From Amborella trichopoda (lineage: Eukaryota; Streptophyta; Magnoliopsida; Amborellales; Amborellaceae): a stretch of DNA of 64,000 nucleotides. Below, piece by piece: positions 42,503-56,204 of the stretch (position 1 is the first letter of the stretch; each line of letters opens with the position of its first letter). A program made the translations under genes and the position numbers. The notes beneath the pieces were generated by a model. It was not told the origin of the DNA, ran no database searches, and was given only the letters and a program-made list of their open reading frames with translations. The stretch spans positions 2,357,025 to 2,421,024 of the forward strand of contig NW_006494916.1 of the NCBI RefSeq assembly GCF_000471905.2, written 5' to 3'.

Positions 42503-44373
42503 TAATAATTTAGTAATGTATATCTACTCCCTCAGCTAGGACACATATTTGGTGGGTTTTCTCAACTTGAAGCTTTAGAATCAACTTAAGAAATTAGAAT
42601 CACTGGATCAGTATTAAAACAAATAAAAAATAAAAGAAGTTATCATACTGTCCAAAATTTGAATGCATTCCATATAATCGGTGACCTACTCGAAGATTTT
42701 TTACGAGCTAAATTTGGGGGGCCCTGGTGGGGTTTTATCTAAGGAAGTAAATGGACAGTATACTTCCGAGGGAGTAGAATATCATTTGGGATTTGAACCA
42801 AGGGAATGAATCTGCAATATGCTTTTGTGGGTATGCATAAAATCTCTTTGGAATAACCAATTGCCAAGTAAAAATTATACATAAAATCACATCACTACGA
42901 CCCTCATATGTCCAATGGAAATAGTTGGAGTGTGTTGTTGTACCGCTCAAAGAAAATCAAAACCCTGAGCCGGAAGAACAACATACCCCAACCGTCCAGG
43001 AATGACATCTGACTATCGAGATGACATTTATTTTCCTACATTGGACTCCCAAAAATCATATCTAGCCATTTTTCTATGTTGTGGAAAGAAAGATGCTTTT
43101 CAAATTGGATCCATGAAACACATCGAGCCTTAATATTACAATTTCTTATTCAGCTAGGCAGGGTGGCAGGGCACCATAACATGACGCCGTGAATTCCAGT
43201 TCTACCATAAGTAAGAAATTCATTTCTCATTAAATTTCCCCCCAAAAACACCCAAAAACAAAAGGTGATGGTTATTATAAACAATGTGAGCCTAGTATTG
43301 ACATATGTGAATACTTTGTAACTCCTTGTATAAAAATAGCACAATGCGATTAATTCATTTATAAAACAAATTAAAGACATTTAGTTAGTATAAATAATGT
43401 GAGCCTAGTATTGACCTATGTGAAAACTTGGAAACTCCTTGTTTAAAAATAGCGCCATATGATGTGTAATATGGGCTGCATTGAAAGTATCATAAGAAGA
43501 GCCCAGTTATTATAAAGGTTAACTAGGCTGCATCATAAGATTAATGAGAAGTGCTCTGTATCGTACCTGCAATTGGTCGGCTATATTAGCGACAAAAGCA
43601 TTTTTCTCCTGTTTCACGATGATACATTTTCCATCTTTGAGCACTTGAAATCCTCCAACTTTTTCTTGCCAAAGAACTGTAATGCCATTCGGATCGGAAT
43701 GCCCTGGCAGCCCAAGCGTTTGGTTGGGATCTGGACAAGGGGGATAGTAATTTATCGACTGTATTTGATTATGCGTGCCAAATTTCTCATTCAAATATCC
43801 AGAATCAAGTCCAAGTCCTTCAGATAATAGAGCCAAGAGCTTTAGTATCAATGCCCTGATCTCAAGAACATACTTGCTGGCTACCTCCCTACAAGAAGAG
43901 GTCTCCACTGTGTTAGATAAGCTTGAGAAAAAAAACAAATATGAAAGGCGGTTTTAGGGGGGAAACCAGGCCAATATCGATACTTTGTCCAAATGGATTT
44001 GGTCCTGGCTGATTCCCAGTCCAAATCGACAGATTCATATCTGGATAGCCGGGTTTCAAATATATATTGATTATGTGCCACAACCAATTGATGAAAACAA
44101 AGAAAAAAAGAAAAGAACCTTCAATAGCTATCTCTCTTGAGTTGGGTATAGAAAGTCTCTAGTAACTAGTTTTTCCGAATGTCACAACTATTAGTAAAAT
44201 GTAGTTATAGGGGCCCTTGAATGATAATTAATACTGTCATCTGAAACTAACAGACCAAGCTCAATATTATTTTATTAGTTGTTTTGTACATACATTGTAA
44301 CATATAATATTTAATATTTTATTTTTATTTTTTAAACTTTGTTGTTTTGTGTTATTTGTGACTAAAAACTCGT

Positions 44374-47300
44374 GATATTCAGAAAAATTATTTTAAATAA
44401 AATAAAGATAGCTTTGAAAAAAGATAAACTTATATGTAAAATTCCATATAAGTTTTTCATATAATTTTATAAGAGACATTGTCAAAGAATAAATAATCTA
44501 TTATCAAGATTTACTTTATTGAAGTAGTAAATTATTAGTGATAATGATTTGATCCCAACAAGCCTAGAATTTCTAGTCGATAAAACCCATCATTAGAATA
44601 GATGGAAGCATGCCTGTCGTTTTATAATAGAAGCAAGATTTCGAAGGAAAAAATGGTGTTTAACCAGAAAGAAAAAGGACAATTTCATATAGACCCCACA
44701 AAAATTCAATTTCGTAACAACCCCTCTCCCATTTTTCCTATCGTGCGGCATTAATTTTTGAAAGTATATATGATTCCATCCCCTCCTCATTTCCTCCCCT
44801 TACTTTGTTTTCATTAACGCAATAACTACCCCAAACAAAATAAGCTATTTTTTCCAATCCTCTCTCTCTCTTTTGAAAAATTTAAGGAAAACATTGTGGA
44901 AAGGGTGATGCATATTTTGTCACATTTATTGATGATTTTTAAAGAAAAACATGTGTTTCTATGCTGAAAAAGACATCAGACGCCATTGATTAGACAAAAA
45001 AATTTAAAGCGTTGGGAGAAAATCATAAAGGTAAGAACATCAAGTGTGTAAAAACCGATAATGAGGGGGAACTTTATCCTAGTGAATTAAATAATTTTTA
45101 TAGTGAACATGGTATTGCTAGGACATTGACAGATCGTGAAACACCTCAACAAACTGGTATTGTTGATAAGATTAATCGTACCACTATAGAGCGTGCTAGG
45201 TGTATATTAAGTGTTGTCGGGTTAGAGTAGTGTTCTGAGCAGAAGCAGTTAGTACAGCTTGTTTCCTAATTATGATGTCTCACAGCTCTGTTATTAGCTA
45301 CAAGAACTAGAAGTGGTTTGGACAGGTAAACCTTTTGATTATTCTTTCCTTCATGTTTTTAGGTGTGCTGCATATTAATTTATTCTAAAGGAGAAAAGAA
45401 CTAAGTTGGATGCAAAATCAAAACAGTGTGCTTTTATTAGCTCTTTTGATAGTTCAAAGGGTTATAGCTCATGGGATCCTACTAACTACAGGATTATAGT
45501 TAGCCGAGATATTATCTTTAATGAAAATTCGATGCAGAAAAAAAAAAAAGATAAGCCAGATGCAAAAACTATTGAGAAGGAATGCACCCATGAGAACCAG
45601 CGAGATAATGATCAGAACCAAGAACCTGAAATTATCCAAGTGCTTGAAAAATATTTAGGTAGTGTTGAATTGAGAAGATCCGCTAGACTTAAGAAGACTC
45701 ATATGGGGCTCAACGTCTAGGTCTTGTCTTACACTTACCTAACTGAGGAGGGGGAATCATGTTCTTATCGTGAAGCATGTGGGGTCGAGGAAGCTTGTCA
45801 ATAGAGAGTATCCAAGGAAGAAAAGATGGAAGGCCTATAGATAAATAAGACTCGGACCTCGTCTAATTATGAGATGAGCGAAAGGCAGTTGGTAGCAAGT
45901 GGGTCTTCAAGAAAAATAAAACTTCTGATGATACTATTGAAATGTAAAGAGCTCGATTGGTTTTGAAAGACTATGCTCAAATATTAGGTATTGTTTTTTA
46001 TGAGATTTTTTCTCTTGTTGTGCACATGTCCACTATTAGAGTTGTTTTACTGATGATTACTATTCTTGATTTTAAGTTGAAACAAATATATGTGAAAAGT
46101 CCTTTTTTTAATGATGACTTAAAAAAATAAATTTATATGACCCAACCTGAAGGCTTTGTTAAGGAAGGTAAAAAGAATTTGTTTGTAGGCTTAGGAAATC
46201 ATTGTATGGGTCGAAACAGGCGTCGAGATGTTGGTACAAATGATTTGACACTTTCATATTGAGCTTGAATTTTTATAAATGTGAAGCCGTCCATTGTACA
46301 TATTTTCATGAATGTAGTGATGGAAATGTTACTACCTTGTTATTATATGTCAATGACATGATTATTGCATAACCAAACAAAGAGAATATTGCAACACTTA
46401 AAGCTCAGTTGACTAGAGAATTTGAGATAAATGATTTGAGAGTCATTAATCGAATTCCTAGGATGCATGTAATAAAGGCAAGAAAAACAAGAAAATATGG
46501 TTAACCATAACAGTTATGTGGAGAGATCTGTAGGGCTTCAATATCCAAAATGCCAAACAAGTTAGTACCTCATTCCTATGCATATGATTTTGCCTTTGAA
46601 ACATTGTCCTAGGACCGAAGCAGAGACGACACAGATGTCTCGAGTACCAAATACATCAGCAGTAGGGAGGTTCATGTTTGTTATCACTAGTATCATATGT
46701 GACATAACACAAGCAGTGGGAGTTGTGAGCAGATATAAGGTAAATTCTGGTCCTTATCAATGGACTATTGTGAAGTGGATCCATCGGTATTTGAAGGGAA
46801 TTTGCAGTGCTGGTAGTTGTTGCAATAGAAAGGATTTGAAAGTCACTGATTGTGTTGATGCAGATTTTGCAAGGAACTTGGATATACCAGATATGGTTTT
46901 TCTTTGGGAGGTGGTGCAGTTAGTTGATTATCATAGTTGCAATCTGTGATGACTTTGTTTTCCACAGTGGCTGAATATATGTTATTTACTTATGCATCCA
47001 AAGAAGCAATTTGGCTAAACATTTTACTTGGTGAATTCTGATTTGTGCAAAAAAGTTTACCGCGTCATTACGATAACCAGAGTGCCTTGTTTCTAGCAAG
47101 GAATTTAATCTTCTATGAAGTGACTAAATATATTGATGTTCAATATCACATTATCCATGATGTAGTACAACATGAAAGAATTTTATTGCAAAAAATTCAG
47201 TGATGAAAATTCAACGAATATGTTAACTAAGCCCATTAGAAAGGGGAAGTTCACTTGGTGTAGGACTTCCTTGGAGTTTGTAGTCACTTGATGATTAATA

Positions 47301-47781
47301 ACCGGTGGGCAACAATTTTTAGAACTGGCTAAGTAAAAATATAAACTTGTCTTCAAGCGAGAGAATGTTAATAACATGAATACATGTTTCCTATTTTTAA
47401 GAAACTTCATTTTTTTATATAATTACTTAGATTTCTTATATATATAGTAATCCTATTTTGTAGGATTTGAAACCATGTGGACATGGGAAAGAGGGTACCC
47501 ATGGGAAGAGGGAAACCTTTCCTAACTCCTATAACATAGGGAGAGAGAAGAAGGGTCACGTGATTGCATATGAGTTACCTCTTTAAAAAAGTCATGTTTT
47601 GTAGAGAGAGAAAACAATGCAAGGAAAAGTTTAGCGAAATGGTTAGTTTTCTTTAGCTTTTGGGTTGGTGTTCTAGAGAGAGAAAGACTATGATTCAGGG
47701 CTTGAGAGAGCATGTAGTCCCTCGTATTCTCCATGCCTGCGTATTAATTTCCTGATTAGCGAAAGAGAACTTTGATATCCA
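44374..47781 (+). mobile_element. Ty1/copia fossil, 5'-truncated, in intron 2 of copy D
   Basis: It is the same truncated element at the same place in the unit as the one in copy C, with the same 5' unrecognised block, so it was copied by array duplication rather than by a second insertion. Integrase core lies at about 44890-45720, reverse transcriptase remains at about 45900-46500, the RT/RNase H end at about 46580-47290, and the putative 3' LTR at 47366-47781 (416 bp, TG...CA). The coding part is broken in many places and no 5' LTR or gag is seen. Sequence to the right returns to ordinary intron 2. Confidence 0.85.
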
Positions 47782-50700
47782 GTATATATAGGAAACTTGC
47801 CAAACCACGTAAATCTTTTTATCACTATCTTTTCTCTCTTTGTATAGTTTTTCTTTCCTTCATATTTAGAAAACCTTGGTTTTTATCCTCTATAATTTTC
47901 ACCCTAAAGTAGAGGCCAAAATGCCCACTTACTTATGCTTCTTTAAATAAATAAAAATAAAATAGGACCATATACCGTATGACCAAACAATTTCTAGCCA
48001 TAAACAGAAAGAAATGTATACAATGATACAATTTACTTTTGATACAAAGATGTGAGATTTGAGATCAAGTAGTTGAAGGTATGTCATTGTTTGGGCACAA
48101 AGTCCAAAATAATATTTTTTGAGTGTTACGATACAATTTCATCTCTTGAATTTCACATCCAATAATCGTGACCTCCTTGTATAAAAAATAAATGATCTCA
48201 CAGTATACAAACCTTAAAGATAATCATGGTCCAACCAATGTGATAGAAGGATGCCGAGCGGGTGGATGACACTGTACCAAGCCACCTACCCATGCTGGGT
48301 CTACTTACTTTCATTAGCGCCTAAGAACAGATTGGACGGTGATGACCCTTATAATCATGGATTTTCCATCATCATACATAGTATAGTTAGGGAAAGTATA
48401 GAATGAGATCATTTATCTTTGATACAAGGTGGTCACATTAGTCTTGACCATTGGATGTGAAATTGGGTGGTTGCAATTATTTCATTGATCAAGCTCCAAC
48501 TTCAAAAGGAATTTTTTCGAATTTTGTAACACATCGAAGCTATCAAATTTCACATCGAACCGTAAAAGATCTCATGGTATACAATCCATGTTAGTTATAT
48601 CATGATGGAGTTTACACCATCATACGGATCATAGTTATATTATGCCAAATACAAGCACACTATGCAACATATAGCTTTTAAAACTACTAGGACCATCGGA
48701 CGGTCTTCACCTCTCTAGGACCATACACTAATTTGGACTTTTCTATCTCTCTAGGACCACAGACAATTTTTTTTTTCCTCTCTCTAGGGCGAGACCATAT
48801 TGTTGGGCCACATTTTAGCCATCGAATCTTGACCACTATTAGGGCTTATCTCTCTAGGACGAGAGCATAGGATTGATTGACATCTTAGCTGTCAAATTTT
48901 GATCTGAGCTGAACGGTAATTTAGAAAAGGATGTAGTTTCAATAAGGCCTACGCTTTAGGAAAGTAAAATAAAGTCTCATCTCAAATCCTCATACATCTA
49001 GGCAACAAAAATCTCCATAACGGCTCTAAAATCAATTTCCAACACCAACATTCAAATTTGAAATTCATAAAATAGCACAAATCATGTGGATGTATATGCT
49101 TATTTTTGGGACGAAATGGATGGTCTCGATAATTTGTTAATATACACTATTTTTAGAACTAGAAATTGTTTTTTTTGTTTTCCACAATCGTAATGTTCAA
49201 GCTCAGATTATCTATGTAAAGGTTTTAAATTGCTTGAATTGTAATTTTTGTTGAGTTATATGGCGAAGCTTTACTTATTTTCATAGGGCTGCACTACTAT
49301 TAAAATTTTTCCTGTAGAAAAAAAGTATTCCAAGTGCATATTGTCTAGGGAAAACTATAGGAAAAACCATAGATACCCCCAAATCGAACTTTCTAGATAT
49401 TCCCAAGTATTTTTTATTTTTTATACCACACTAATGATTTGAATTTATTTTGCACTACTCCCAGCACAAAGGGTGACTTTTTTGGACCAAATTATCTTCG
49501 ATTTAATCCACATTTCCCGCTCCAACTCTCTCTTACCTCGTTTGACCCAAAATGTGCAAAAACGACACAATTTTATTATAAATCCGTCTAACGTATTGTG
49601 TTCCAGACTAGTAGAATCTCAATATCCGAAGCCGGTCTAGCACATTTTCTGTAGGACCGACACATTGTCAAAAGCAAATCCAACACATTTTATTGCCAAA
49701 AATGACAATTTTGAAGATAAAAATTCAGTCCGACATATTTTTGTGCATAACTGGCACATATTGGGCATCAAACATGGATTAAAATAGGAGGTATTTTTGT
49801 TCTAAATGACCCTGCTTTATGATTTAGCGGGGTAGTTGCAAAAATAAAAAGTTTTGGTGTTAGGAAATGATTCAAAAAGTATTGGGGGAATACATGCTTA
49901 GAAAGTAGGGTCATAATTTTTCAAAAATAATAGGCACCTCCAAATTTTACTTTCGAGGCACCCCCCTAATACAATTCCGACACAACATGTGTCGGACCAG
50001 CTTATGCTGAAATTGTGCTGGCCCAGAATAGGCCTAGAGAGAGAAAGCAGAAAACAAGGGATAAACTGAGGATATTCTAGTCCAAAAGAAGTTACAATTT
50101 TTGCTTTAAAAAAGACAAAGTTGGGATTAACAGTGTGATATCAAAAGTTTTTTTTTTTTTGGGGTGGCGGGGTGGGTTACAAGGGATAACTTTAGAAATT
50201 CTAATTTGGTACATTTATCTAACATCTCACTTAGGTATTTGATTTATTTTTATTAATATCCCTAAAAATTCTAATTTGGTGGGTAACTATAATTTTCCTA
50301 ATTATATAACATCCCATATAGGTATTTGATTTTATTTTTATGAAAGTAACATGGAAAATATTTTTATAAGGTGCACGTTAGGGACCTATTGTGAAAGATT
50401 GTTCTAGCTCCAAGTCGATCATTTCAACCTCCACATGTAACAATATAAAAAATTTGTCCTCTAAAAATGGCATATCTGATACATATTATCTAGATTATCT
50501 AATTTCAAGAGTTTTTAGTATTTATAAATATGCTCGATCTCTCTATTATTGAAACTTTAGATTTCATAGCGCTGCAGCCACAGTATGAAGGAATATAGGC
50601 ATACATGACTTAGATTTGTTGATCTTAATAATAAATCAAAGAAAATACTAAAAAAGTTATTCTTAAGAAAACAACTCTTAATCACTCACAGCTATAGGAT

Positions 50701-51326
50701 GTAAAATAATTGAATTTGTAATCACCATTTAGTGTCGAAAATTAGAAAAATATATAAAAATACTATTCACTTTTAATACAAGGAGGTCACAACCATACTT
50801 GTCTGTCGTAATCAACTTCTAATTACTATTAGCAATTGTCATCTCATGGTAACAAAGATACATGGTCTCATAGTACACACTCTTTAACAAATTTAAACAA
50901 AAATACCTGTAATTTTCTTGCTTTTGGGGCCAGGAGTCGATGTAATCCTCTAATGGATGGCATGGATACCTCAAAAAATCTCTCCATAACTGAACCTTGC
51001 TTTTAAAGTTAAAACTTGTGCAAACTCTAACTTGTGTTTAGGGGTCCTCGGAGTAAAGCTTTGCTCTTTCTTCAATGGGCATCTCAAAAAATTATGGTCT
51101 TTTGTTTTTTTAATTCATTTATAAAAAAAATTCAAGACATTTAGTTCGTATAAATAATGTGAGCTTAGTATTGACATATGCGAAAACTTGGAAACTCCAT
51201 GTTTAAAAATAGCGCCATATGATTTGTAATATGGGCTGTATTGAAAGTATCATAAGAAGAGCCCAGTTATTATAAAGGTAAACAAGGCTGCATCATAAGA
51301 ATAATGAGAAATGCACTGTATCGTAC

Positions 51327-54300
51327 CTGCAATTGATCGGCTATATTAACCACAAAAGCATTTTTCTCCGGTTTCACGATGGTCCATTTTCCATCTTTGA
51401 GCACTTGCAATCCTTCTACTTCATCTTGCAAAAGAACTGTAATGCCATTAGGATCGGAATGCCCTGGTAGCCCAAGTGTTAGGTTGGGATCTGGACATGG
51501 AGGATAGTAATTTATCAACTGTATTTGCTTATGCGTGCCAAATTTCTCATAAAAATAACCAGAATCAAGTCCAAGTCCTTCAAATGATAGAGCCAAGAGC
51601 TTTAGTATCAATGCCCTGATCTCAAGAGCATACTTGCTAGCTACCTCCCTACAAGAAGAGGTCTCCACTGTGTTAGACAAGCTTGAAAACAAAAAAGAAA
51701 AATATGAAGGGGGGTTTTAGGGGGGAAACAAGGCCAGTATCAATACTTTGCCAGAATGGATTTGGTCTTGGCCGATTCCCAGTCCAGATCGACGATTTCA
51801 TATCTAGATAGCCGGGTTTCAAATATATATTGATTATGTGCCACAACCAAATGATGAAAACAAGGAAAAGAAAAAAAGTACCTTCAAATGTATCTCTCTT
51901 GAGTTGGGTATAGAAAGTCTCTAGCAGCTAGTTTGTCCAAATGTCACAAATATTAGTAAAACATAGTTATAGGGGCCCTTGAATGACAGTTAATACCGTC
52001 AGACTATTTGATGTGAAACTAACATACCCAACTCAATATTATTTTATTAGTTGTTTTCTACATACATTGTGACATAATATTGAATAATTTGTTATTATTT
52101 TTTAAACATTGTTGTTTGGTGTTATTTATGGCAAAAAATAAGTGATATATATAGGAAACTTGCCAAACCACGTAAATCTTTTTGTCACTATCTTTTCTTT
52201 CTTTGTAATATTTTTCTTTCCTTCATGTTTCGAAAACCTTGGTTTTTATCCTCCATAATTTTCACCCTAAAGTAGAGGCCCAAATGCCCAATTACTTACC
52301 CTTTTTTAAATAAATAGAATTAACACAAGACCATATTCCATATGACCAAACAATTTCTAGCCATAAATATAAAGGAATGTATACAATGATAGTATTAACT
52401 TTTGATACCAAGCCACCTAGCCATGCTGGTTCTACTTACGTTCATCAGCGCCTAAGAACAGATTGGACAGTGATGACAGTTATAATCATACAGATTATAG
52501 TTAGAGAAAGTACAGAATGATACCATTTATCTTAGATACAAGGTGGTCACATTAATCTTGACTATTGGATGTGAAATTGGGTGGCTGCAATTATTCCATT
52601 GACCAAGCTCCAACTTCAAAAGGAATTTTTTCGAATTTTGTAACACATCTAAGCTATCAAATTTCATATCGAATGGTAAATGATCTCATTGTATACAATC
52701 CATGTTAGTTATATCATGATGGAGTTTACACCATCATACAGATCATAGTTATATTATGCCAAATACAAGCACACTATGCAACCTATAGCTTTCAAAACGA
52801 CTAGGACCATCGGGCGGTCTTCACCTCTCTAGGACCATACACTAATTTGGACTTTTCTATCTCTCTAAGACAACAGACAAAAAAAAATTTCCTCTCTCTT
52901 GGGCGAGACCATATTGTTGAGCCACATTTTAGCCATCGAATCTTGACCACTATTAGGGCTTATCTCTCTAGGGCGAGAGCATAGGATTGATTGACATCTT
53001 AGCTGTCAATTTTTTATCCGAGCTGAACGAGAATTTAGAAAAGGATGAAGTTTCAATAAGGCTTAAGCTTTATGAAAGTAAAATAAAGTCTCATCTCAAA
53101 TCCTCATACATCTAGGAAACAAAATCTCCATAATGGCTCTAAAATCAATTTCCACCACCGACTTTCAAATTTGAAATTCACAAAATAGCACAAATCCTGT
53201 GGATGTATATGCTTATTTTTGGGACCAAATTGATGGTCTAGATAATTTGTTAATATATACTATTTTTAGAACTTGAAATCGCTTTTTTTTTTTTCCTCAA
53301 CCACAATGTTCAAGCTCAGATTATCAATGTAAAGGTTTTTCAAAGCTTGAATTGTAATTTTCGATGAGTTATATGGTGAAGCTTTACTTATTTTCATACG
53401 GCTGCACTACTATTAAACAATTTTCCTGTAGAAAAAAAGTATTCCAAGTGCAAATTGATTAGGAAAAACTATAAAAAAAACCATAGATACCCCAAAATCG
53501 AACATTCTAGATAATCCGTAGTATTTTTTATTTTTTATACCACACTAATGATTTGAATTTATTTTGCACTAGTCCGAGCACAAAGGGTGACTTTTTTGGA
53601 TAAAAATATCTTCATTTTAATCCACACGTCCCACTCCAACGCTCTCTAACTTGGTTTGACACAAAATGTGCCAGAACAACACAGTTTCATTATAAATCGG
53701 TCTGACGTATTTTGTGCTGGACTAGTGGAATCTCAATATCCGAAGCCGGTCTGGCACATTTTTTGTAGGACCGGCACATTCTCAAAAGCCAATCCAACAC
53801 TTTTTTGTACCAAAAATGACCATTTTGAAGAAAAAAATTCAGTCCGACATATTTTTGTGCATAACTGGCACATATTGGGCATCAAACATGGATTAAAATA
53901 GGGGGTATTTTGGGGTTAGGGAATGATTCAAAAAGTATTGGGGGATTACATGCTTAGAAGTAGGGTCATAATTTTTCAAGAATTATAGGCACCTCCAAAT
54001 TTTACTTTCAAGGCTTCCACTTGATACAATTCCGACACAACATGTGTCGGACCAGCTTATATTGAAATTGTGCTGGCCCAGCATAGGCTTAGAAAGAGAA
54101 AGCGGGAAACAAGGGTAAAACTTAAGAAATTATAGTCCAAAAGAAGTTACAATTTTTGCTTTAGATGGGCATAAAAAGACAATGTTGGGATCAATAGTGT
54201 GATATCAAAAGATTTTTTTTTTTGGGGTGGCGGGGTGAGTTACGGGGGTTATCCCTAGAAATTCTAATTTGGTACATTTATCTAACTTCTCACTTAGGCA

Positions 54301-56153
54301 TTTGATTTATTTTTATTGATATCCCTAGGAATTCTAATTTGGTGGGTAATTATAATTTTTCCAATTACATAACATCTCATTTAGGTATTTGATTTTATTT
54401 TAATGAAAGTAACATGGAAAATATTTTTATAAAGTGCACGTTAGGGACCAATTGTGAAAGATTGTTCTAGCTCCCAGTCGATAATTTCAACCGCCACATG
54501 TACCAATATAAAAAATTTAACTTCTAAAAATAGTATATCTGGTACATATTATCTAGATTATCTAATTTTAATAGTTTTAAGTATTTATAGATATGCTCGA
54601 TCTCTCTATTATTGAAACTTTAGACTTCATAGCGCCGCAGCCACAATATGGAGGAATATACGCATACATGACTTAGATTTGTTGATCTTATTAATAAATC
54701 AAAGAAAATATTAAAAATTTATTCTTAAGAAAAATGACTCTTAATCACTCAAAGCTGTAGGATGTAAAATAATTGAATTTGTAATCACCGTTTAGTGTCA
54801 AAAATATATAAAAAGGCTATTTACTTTTAATACAAAGAGGTCACAACCATACTTATCTGTTATAATCAACATCTAATTATTATTAGCAATTGTGATCTCT
54901 CTGTAACAAAGATAAATGGTCTCATAGTACACACTCTCTAACAAATTTAAACATAAATACCTATATTTTTCTGGCTTTTGGGGCCATGAGTCGATGTAAT
55001 CCTCTAATGGATGGCATGGATGCCTCAAAAAATCTCTCCATAACTGAACCTTGCTTTTAAAGTTAAAACTTGTGCATACTCTAACATGTGTTTTGGGGTC
55101 CTCAGAATAAAGCTTGGCTCTCTCTTCAATGGGCATCTCAAAAAACTCTGTGGCAACACCCCGAATGTCTTGAATAACATCTTCCGGAACCCCATGGTTA
55201 ATGATCTAGTCCAATAGATTTAACAAGAAGAGCAATATTAACTCATTGCAGGGGAAAGAGAGAACGATCAGGCAAGTGAACATATTGATGACCAGTGTTA
55301 CAAATCACCACCCGGGGAAGGATTTGAGCCATGGGCCGGGTGTGGGTAACCTGGAACCAGTCTGGGTAACCTGTACTAACCAAGCAGATCTGAGCCAGGC
55401 TAAAAAGGGTTAAACGTTTTTAGATAAACTCAAAACAAAGAATAAATATGTTTAAATTTTAATAAAAACAAAATACAAAAAATAGTGAAAAATAGGTAGG
55501 GGTATTTTAAAAAAGAAAAAGTTTATACAGAGCCGAAGCTCTAAACAATCAAATTAGTGCAAAGCTCAAAATTTCATTAGAAGAGGATGTTTTGATGCCC
55601 AAGTGAAATCAAATTGATCATCCCAACATCAAGATGCACTGACATCAAGAAAACAAAATGGATTTCGAGTTTTAGAAATACGGCATCTTATAATGCATTT
55701 TTGGACCGTCAATTTTATGGATTTCAAGATTTTGTAGAAAAAAGGGATGGATGAAGTTCATGAAAGTTTAAAGTATTTTTCTGATAATTTCCCTTTTTCC
55801 TTTTGAGTTCCTCGCTTGACCACCCTAAACGGCCAAAACCAGCCACAATCAGCTGCCGGTTCCAGGCAATCTGTACCTTTTTGTTGTGGAAGAAATGAGA
55901 GAGAGAGAGAGAGAGAGATGACCTGAAAAAATCCATAGTCTTCAGAGGCTTTTGATATCTGCTTGATAATATTTTGATGACCTAAACCATCAGAAAGACG
56001 ACTGAGATTGATTGCAGGAATGGATTCATAAAGGGATTCATCGGAAGAGAACTTGGGTCGTTCTTCAAGAGGAAGGATGTACTTTTCTTTCAAATATTTG
56101 GAGTTGACACCATTGCTTATGAGTTTCTCTAATCCTTTAGCAACCTCTGCCAA
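51327..56153 (-). pseudogene. 2OGD array copy E, exons 1-3 only, start codon lost
   Basis: Exons 1 (56153-55923), 2 (55205-54961) and 3 (51648-51327) are open with normal GT-AG borders, and HxD (GHSDPNG) is intact. The ATG used by copies A and B is TTG here, and the further upstream in-frame codon that is ATG in copy F is GTG, so no obvious start remains; the open frame extends to about 56204 without an ATG. Exon 4, with the third Fe ligand and the RxS motif, was removed with the left half of this unit by the deletion ending at about 51096. Intron 2 carries no copia fragment. Without exon 4 it cannot make a complete enzyme. Confidence 0.82.
55896..55918. repeat. (GA)n microsatellite, intron 1 of copy E
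   Basis: About 11 GA dinucleotides starting a few bases past the exon 1 donor; length varies between array copies. Confidence 0.93.
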
Positions 56154-56204
56154 GGCCGCTGATGAGAGAAAAAATCTGCCCACATTTCGTTGTACAGCAT
56201 CCAC

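Larger units (their letters stand above)
40989..51096. repeat. Tandem array unit 4 (right end deleted)
   Basis: It runs from the unit-start motif through a shortened 3' flank, the exon 4 fragment, exon 3, the copia-type fragment and part of exon 2, then breaks at about 51096. Exon 1, the 5' flank and the LTR remnant of this unit are missing. Confidence 0.85.
42238..51096 (-). pseudogene. 2OGD array copy D, gene fragment (no exon 1; exons 2 and 4 truncated)
   Basis: Three pieces remain. Exon 4 survives only as 42329-42238: it encodes VISNGR, the VEHRA iron-ligand block, RIS and FYGP, then stops at a deletion junction that removed the last 50 or so codons and about 1 kb in all compared with unit 2. 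Exon 3 (43888-43567) is open with GHSDPNG, but W247 is C. Exon 2 survives as 51096-50907 and holds a TAA at the codon matching K115. Its 5' part and all of exon 1 are gone, replaced at about 51096 by sequence from intron 3 of the next copy. A copia-type fragment sits in intron 2, as in copy C. Confidence 0.83.
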
